Positions 59,626 through 64,000 of a stretch of DNA of 64,000 nt are shown here, piece by piece. The stretch lies in contig NZ_KZ293963.1 of assembly GCF_002352765.1 (NCBI RefSeq), positions 890,368 through 954,367 on the forward strand, written 5' to 3'. The notes beneath the pieces were generated by a model. That model was given only the letters and a program-made list of their open reading frames with translations, was not told the DNA's origin and did not search any database. Position 1 is the first letter of the stretch, and each line of letters starts with the position of its first letter. The position numbers and the translations under genes were made by a program. This DNA comes from Alteribacter populi (GTDB lineage Bacteria; Bacillota; Bacilli; Bacillales; Salisediminibacteriaceae).

Positions 59626-60913
59626 CCGATGCACCCTCCGTTCCTTTTAAGAAGTAAATCGTATCTAGCTCCACCTTCTTGGCGACATTGACGATGTCAT
59701 TCTTTGTGACACTATCAATGTTTGGAATCCACTCATCAAGGTTGCGAGCTTTATCCCCAAGTTCATTGTGATACATAAGTTCAACGAGCCCTCTTGGAGC
59801 GTCCATCGTTTCTAATAACTGATTTTTAAGGACCGATTTTGTTTGTTCGACTTGGTCATTTGTAAAATCACCTGATTTCATCGCTTCCATTTGTTCACGA
59901 ATAATTTTTACCGCCTGCTCATAGTTTGCCGTTTCAATTCCAGACATGACCATCAGCAACCCTTTATGACTTTCTACTCGAGAAGCAGCATAATAGGCGA
60001 GACTCGCTTTCTCACGGACGTTTAGAAAAAGCTTCGAATGCGAAAATCCGCCATACAAGCCATTGAATAATTGGAGTGCAAAATAATCATCGTCCTGGTA
60101 TGTTACATTCGTACGATAACCTAGGTGAAGCTTGCCTTGTTTAAGATCTTGTTCTTCAAACACGACATTTTCTTCAATATCTCTTTGCGTTTGCGAGCTT
60201 GGTTGCTGACTTGTTTGTTGTCCAATCCGCTCTTCTAACTGGAGGTGGTTTTTCACAAATTCTTTTACTTGGTCGACATCTACATCTCCTACGACATAGA
60301 GGTCCATCTTGTCTTCTTTCATCACTTTTTGGTAGTACTCAAATAAACCTTGTGGTGTAATTTCTTCTAAAGCTTGCTCGTCACCATAGACAAATAGACC
60401 ATATGGTTCTTCTTTACACATTTCCTCGTTTAATCTCATGTTTGCATAGCGAATTTTATCATCATAAACAGAGGCAATCCGTTGTTTTAAGTTTCGTTTT
60501 TCACTTTTTACAACCGAGTCCTTAAACTTTCCGTCTTCCAACAGAGGATTGGTCACAACCGACGTCATCATTTGAAAGGCTTTTTCTAACAGAGGTGTTT
60601 CATCTTTTAAATAACGTTCATTAGCAACTTCTAGTTTAAACGATATAAGATGATATTCACCTTTCTTATTCACATCGCCGCTAAGCGTAGCCCCGTACAG
60701 GTCGTCCAGTGACTGTCTAATTTGCTGACGACTAGGATAATCTTTTGACCCACTTTGCAATACATGCGGCAATAACGCTCGTTTCGTATGCTCTTCTTGT
60801 GTCAGGGGTGCTCGAATATGTAATACGAGCGTGTTTGTTTTATACGTGTCCGATTGCACAACGTGTACACGAACAGGTCCTTGAGAAAATTGATTCACAT
60901 TAACTGCTTCCAC
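59618..60913 (-). CDS. ymfF: M16-family YmfF, metal-site-lacking partner
   Basis: 431 residues. M16 peptidase fold, but the zinc motif region reads LPHVLQSGSKDYPSRQ instead of HxxEH, so it is the inactive chain. Later M16 elements (DLYVVGDVDVDQV, GGFSHSKLFLNVREKASLAYYA) are preserved, including R-x-Tyr-type substrate-binding residues. Start is GTG behind GGGAGG. First gene of the ymfF-ymfH-ymfI set. Confidence 0.92.
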   Translation of the reverse strand: MEAVNVNQFSQGPVRVHVVQSDTYKTNTLVLHIRAPLTQEEHTKRALLPHVLQSGSKDYPSRQQIRQSLDDLYGATLSGDVNKKGEYHLISFKLEVANERYLKDETPLLEKAFQMMTSVVTNPLLEDGKFKDSVVKSEKRNLKQRIASVYDDKIRYANMRLNEEMCKEEPYGLFVYGDEQALEEITPQGLFEYYQKVMKEDKMDLYVVGDVDVDQVKEFVKNHLQLEERIGQQTSQQPSSQTQRDIEENVVFEEQDLKQGKLHLGYRTNVTYQDDDYFALQLFNGLYGGFSHSKLFLNVREKASLAYYAASRVESHKGLLMVMSGIETANYEQAVKIIREQMEAMKSGDFTNDQVEQTKSVLKNQLLETMDAPRGLVELMYHNELGDKARNLDEWIPNIDSVTKNDIVNVAKKVELDTIYFLKGTEGASDE

Positions 60914-61130
60914 TTAAAAACCTCCCTTAATACTTTCTTACTAATCTGTGTTAATTTTGAACATCTCTTAATAGGATACCTTTCTTTGACTTGCATTATA
61001 ATTCCTCTTCTTGATTGTAGCGAAAAACAGTACCTATATGCAAAATATTCCACACTCTTCAACTCAAAAAGCCATATAAAAAGAGCATGACAGATATAAT
61101 CGACATGCTCTTAGCTGAGTATATTTAGCA

Positions 61131-61850
61131 TTACACTCGTTTACGAATGACATGAAATTTAAATTTATCGGCCCTAAAATAATTCAATGAGTATAGGACT
61201 GGCTTCTCATCATCATCATAATGCATTTGTTTTAAAGTAAGAAGAGACGTTTCCGGTTCGCACTGCAACGTTTCAGAAACTTTTTCATGAAATCCTAACG
61301 GTTCAATTTGAGTTAACGCATAGCTTATCGCCGTCCCGGCAGCTTCAAGCTGATTAAAAATTGACTCTTCTTTATGGGAGACAAACTCAGGAAGCAATTT
61401 TTTTGGAAGTTTGTCAAGACAGTAGACTACCGGCTGGTCATCCGCTGTTCGAACCCGTTCAATGATAATGAGTTCATCAAGCTCGTCATCATTAAAACGC
61501 ATACGATCTTCTTCGTTGGCAGCTTGGACAGAAGATGATAAAAAAATCGTGCCCGGCTCCATGTGACTTCGGCGTATCATATCTGTCACGCTGTTTAATT
61601 CTTCGATCCCGGAAGAAAATAGTGGCTTTGAGTTGATAAATGTACCTACACCGTGCCTGCGGATAATGACACTCTCATCTTCGAGCATACGCAAAGCTTC
61701 ACGTAAAGTAGCCCTGCTCACACCAAGTTGTTTTGATAATTCAAATTCCGATGGTAGACGCTGCCCTGGTTCGTAGCGGCCTTTTTCAATGTCTTCTTTT
61801 ATACGATCAATGACCTGCAAATAAAGTGGTCGATGGTCAGACTTAATCAT
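61131..61850 (-). CDS. ymfC: GntR-family regulator YmfC (UTRA domain)
   Basis: 239 residues. N-terminal winged helix (YLQVIDRIKEDIEKGRYEPG, FELSKQLGVSRATLREALRML) and C-terminal UTRA effector domain (ELIIIERVRTADDQPVVYCLDKLP, ETSLLTLKQMHYDDDEKPVL). HutC-type transcription factor that would sense a small metabolite, unknown here. Ribosome site GGGGAG. Lies between spoIIIE and ymfF as in B. subtilis; separated from both by repeat-bearing gaps. Confidence 0.92.
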   Translation of the reverse strand: MIKSDHRPLYLQVIDRIKEDIEKGRYEPGQRLPSEFELSKQLGVSRATLREALRMLEDESVIIRRHGVGTFINSKPLFSSGIEELNSVTDMIRRSHMEPGTIFLSSSVQAANEEDRMRFNDDELDELIIIERVRTADDQPVVYCLDKLPKKLLPEFVSHKEESIFNQLEAAGTAISYALTQIEPLGFHEKVSETLQCEPETSLLTLKQMHYDDDEKPVLYSLNYFRADKFKFHVIRKRV

Positions 61851-61975
61851 AGATCTTCTCCCCTTGCAACCTTATCTCTATTTATCACAATTTTCTAATG
61901 CTACTTTATCACGAAACAGGAGAATTAACTACCATTTTTTAAGAGAGAGTCTGTCGTCCTGATTTTAGAGCCTGA

Positions 61976-62065
61976 AAAATCTCAAAAAGCAAACGTTTTA
62001 GAAAATAGCCTATGATAAACCGCATAGCGTGACAGGGCAAGCATGCGCTTGCCTAAAGCTCTAAA
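61976..62065. repeat. palindromic repeat, GGCAAGCATGCGCTTGCC copy
   Basis: CATAGCGTGACAGGGCAAGC and ATGCGCTTGCC are the inverted counterpart of 56528-56622. It is followed by CTCTAAAAACAAAT. Lies in the 704-bp gap upstream of ymfC and downstream of spoIIIE. Confidence 0.6.
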
Positions 62066-62204
62066 AACAAATATGAGTATGTCATTAGCTCAGAAATCAT
62101 TCATATTAGAAGCATATTATATTTCCGCAGAAATGTCGTGGTGTCTTCGGGCCTTTATAACTAAGGCTGTTTTCTAAAAGATTGTTGTTCTTGACACAAA
62201 ATAT

Positions 62205-62305
62205 ATAAACTGCGACATAGAAGTAGATTGATTTCCGCTCCGGACAGTCGCTTTCCACGGAAAGCGTAGTGTATTTCCGAAGCGGTAATATATGTCGCAG
62301 TTTAT
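62205..62305. repeat. 101-bp MITE-like element with perfect 15-bp inverted ends
   Basis: ATAAACTGCGACATA at 62205-62219 and its exact complement at 62291-62305. Interior TTTCCGCTCCGGACAGTCGC and CTTTCCACGGAAAGCG resemble the start of the GC-rich intergenic family. The remainder of the spoIIIE-ymfC gap (62306-62554) has a copy of the GTTAGCTTCCGCC..TTATAAATT fragment and no gene. Confidence 0.75.
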
Positions 62306-62554
62306 TTCAGCTGCGAAGATTAAAAGCAACAATACATACGAAAAGAGCCATAATTAAAGGTGAAATAGTAAACATGGATGATGCCTTCATAATTCTGAGC
62401 AAAGGGGATAATCATTAAAACAAATAACATCAATGCGAAAAGAGCCTATTAAAAAAAGTGTTAGCTTCCGCCAAATGTTTTAAAGTCGTCCGCTTATAAA
62501 TTATTAATAAAAAAAGCAGCCCCGTAAATAGCGGACCGCTTCGAACAATAGTAC

Positions 62555-64000
62555 TTAACCATTTGATACTTGATCGTCTTGAGATTTACTTACTAAAACT
62601 TCCCGGGGTTTACTTCCTTCATATGGTCCGACAATGCCTCGGACTTCCATTTCATCAATAAGCCGTGCAGCACGGGTATAACCAATTCGAAAGCGGCGCT
62701 GCAGCATAGATACCGATGCAGTTTGCATCTCGGTAATAAGCTGAACTGCTTCATCATAAAGGTCATCAGCAACTGCTTCATGGACTTCTGTTTCTCCTTC
62801 TTGCGGAATCATTTCTTCTGCGTACTGAGCTTTTTGCTGTTCAATACAATATGAAACGATGCCCTCCACCTCTTCATCGGATAAGAAAGCTCCTTGAATT
62901 CGCGTTGGCTTTGAAGCTCCGACTGGAATAAACAGCATATCTCCACGGCCAAGTAATTTTTCAGCCCCGTTACTATCGAGGATCGTTCTTGAGTCTGTTG
63001 CACTCGACACACCAAATGCAATCCGTGATGGGATATTCGCTTTGATTACTCCGGTAATGACATCGACAGATGGGCGCTGTGTAGCAATAATAAGATGGAT
63101 TCCTGCCGCTCTGGCCATCTGGGCAAGGCGAGTAATCGAATCTTCTACGTCGGATGAAGCAACCATCATTAAGTCAGCAAGCTCATCGACGATTACAACA
63201 ATAAACGGCAAGTAAGGGTGGTGATCTTCTTCAGGACGTTTTGCATTTTCTTTTTTGATATAACTATTATAACCTTCGATATTTCTCGTGCCAGAATCAG
63301 CAAACAGCTCGTATCGTCTCTCCATTTCCGACACCACTTTTTTTAATGCTTGCGAGGCTTTTTTAGGATCAGTTACAACTGGTGATAACAAGTGTGGAAT
63401 ACCATTATAAACGTTAAGTTCCACCATTTTTGGATCGATCATCATCAGCTTTACTTCGTGTGGTTTACTGCGCATTAAAATGCTCACAATAATTCCGTTA
63501 ATACAGACACTTTTTCCGCTTCCAGTAGCACCTGCGACTAAAAGGTGAGGCATTTTATTTAATTCTGCGATGACCGCATCACCGGAGATATTTCTTCCTA
63601 ACCCAATAGCAAGAGGGTTAGCAGAATCGAGAATTTGTTTTGCCTCGAGTACTTCTTTTAATGTTACTAAAGCCACTTCCTGATTCGGTACTTCAATGCC
63701 AATAGCAGACTTGCCGGGAATCGGGGCTTCAATGCGTATATCTTTCGCTGCTAAGGCTAAAGCGAGGTCATCAGATAAGTTTACGATTTTACTTACTTTT
63801 ACGCCTGCTGAAGGGTAGACTTCATATTTTGTTACCGATGGTCCAAGATGAACTTCGGTTACTCTTGCCTTTACTCCAAAGCTTTCTAACGTCTGTTCAA
63901 GTTTGCGGGCATTTTTTGAGAGCAGATGATGCTCTCTTGTCTGGTTCGTTTTCTTTGGATTATTCAATAATTGCCCGTCAGGTAGTTCATAGTTTTCGTT
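62555..64000 (-). CDS. spoIIIE: DNA translocase SpoIIIE (5' end outside window)
   Basis: At least 481 residues visible; the frame stays open through position 64000, so the N-terminal membrane part lies outside. Motor domain: KVSKIVNLSDDLALALAAKD, Walker A VAGATGSGKSVCING, Walker B FIVVIVDELADLM, ATQRPSVDVITGVIKANIPS. C-terminal gamma winged helix (ASVSMLQRRFRIGYTRAARL, GPYEGSKPREV) reads orienting DNA repeats. It pumps the chromosome into the forespore. Closest to B. subtilis SpoIIIE rather than SftA on the adjoining ymfC-ymfF context and on sequence recall. Confidence 0.95.
   Translation of the reverse strand, partial: NENYELPDGQLLNNPKKTNQTREHHLLSKNARKLEQTLESFGVKARVTEVHLGPSVTKYEVYPSAGVKVSKIVNLSDDLALALAAKDIRIEAPIPGKSAIGIEVPNQEVALVTLKEVLEAKQILDSANPLAIGLGRNISGDAVIAELNKMPHLLVAGATGSGKSVCINGIIVSILMRSKPHEVKLMMIDPKMVELNVYNGIPHLLSPVVTDPKKASQALKKVVSEMERRYELFADSGTRNIEGYNSYIKKENAKRPEEDHHPYLPFIVVIVDELADLMMVASSDVEDSITRLAQMARAAGIHLIIATQRPSVDVITGVIKANIPSRIAFGVSSATDSRTILDSNGAEKLLGRGDMLFIPVGASKPTRIQGAFLSDEEVEGIVSYCIEQQKAQYAEEMIPQEGETEVHEAVADDLYDEAVQLITEMQTASVSMLQRRFRIGYTRAARLIDEMEVRGIVGPYEGSKPREVLVSKSQDDQVSNG

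Noticed and set aside
1..64000. CRISPR array, rRNA or tRNA genes
   Set aside because: No regularly spaced direct repeats and no recognisable tRNA or rRNA sequence were seen on reading both strands.

Overview
The window reads as a chromosome segment of a low-GC, endospore-forming Bacillaceae bacterium. It carries spore genes (spoIIIE, spoVS, spoVK, cotE, sirA), the Bacillus two-gene SOS layout (lexA divergent from yneA), and a gene order that follows the Bacillus subtilis spoIIIE-ymf-pgsA-cinA-recA-rny-ymdB-spoVS-tdh-kbl-miaB-ymcA-cotE-mutSL-miaA-hfq-spoVK-hflX-ynbB-glnA-lexA-yneAB-ynzC-tkt-sirA-yneF block. Together with the density of small dispersed repeats, this suggests an alkaliphilic or halo-alkaliphilic Bacillus relative (Alkalihalobacillus or Salipaludibacillus type). 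That genus-level guess is inference. Almost every gene lies on the minus strand; only lexA and an integrase-like gene lie on the plus strand.

Layout from left to right: an ABC exporter pair (yheH partial, yheI frameshifted); two PepSY proteins with a response regulator and histidine kinase (ykoGHI-like); yneF; sirA; a small membrane protein; transketolase; a sigma-W-type yuaF-floT membrane-microdomain operon inserted between ynzC and tkt; ynzC, yneB, yneA divergent from lexA with three SOS boxes; a Pmp3/YqaE membrane peptide; glnA with GlnR/TnrA boxes but no adjacent glnR; ynbB, hflX, spoVK; a tyrosine-recombinase relative that has lost catalytic residues; hfq, miaA, an RsmJ-like methyltransferase, mutL and mutS; an amidoligase-like protein; cotE; ricA (ymcA) and miaB; kbl and tdh; korA and korB; spoVS, ymdB and rny. 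Next comes a four-gene Mre11/Rad50-like cassette in which the Rad50-type ATPase is split into separate polypeptides. Then follow recA with an SOS box, a DbpA-type helicase, cinA, pgsA, a RodZ-like protein, ymfK, ymfJ, the ymfI-ymfH-ymfF set linked to EF-P modification, the GntR regulator ymfC and the 3' part of spoIIIE.

Functionally, the segment is rich in genome maintenance (LexA/YneA/RecA SOS module, MutSL, the split Mre11/Rad50-like complex, SpoIIIE, CinA), RNA metabolism (Rny, Hfq, MiaA, MiaB, helicase, RicA), sporulation and central metabolism (Tkt, GlnA, Kbl/Tdh, KorAB).

The intergenic regions hold several families of MITE-like or palindromic repeats, three of them with recognisable terminal inverted repeats. 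The most promising unusual system is the split Mre11/Rad50 operon at 44865-48210. Secondary points are the degenerate integrase, the amidoligase, the missing glnR, and the yuaF-floT insertion with its sigma-W promoter.
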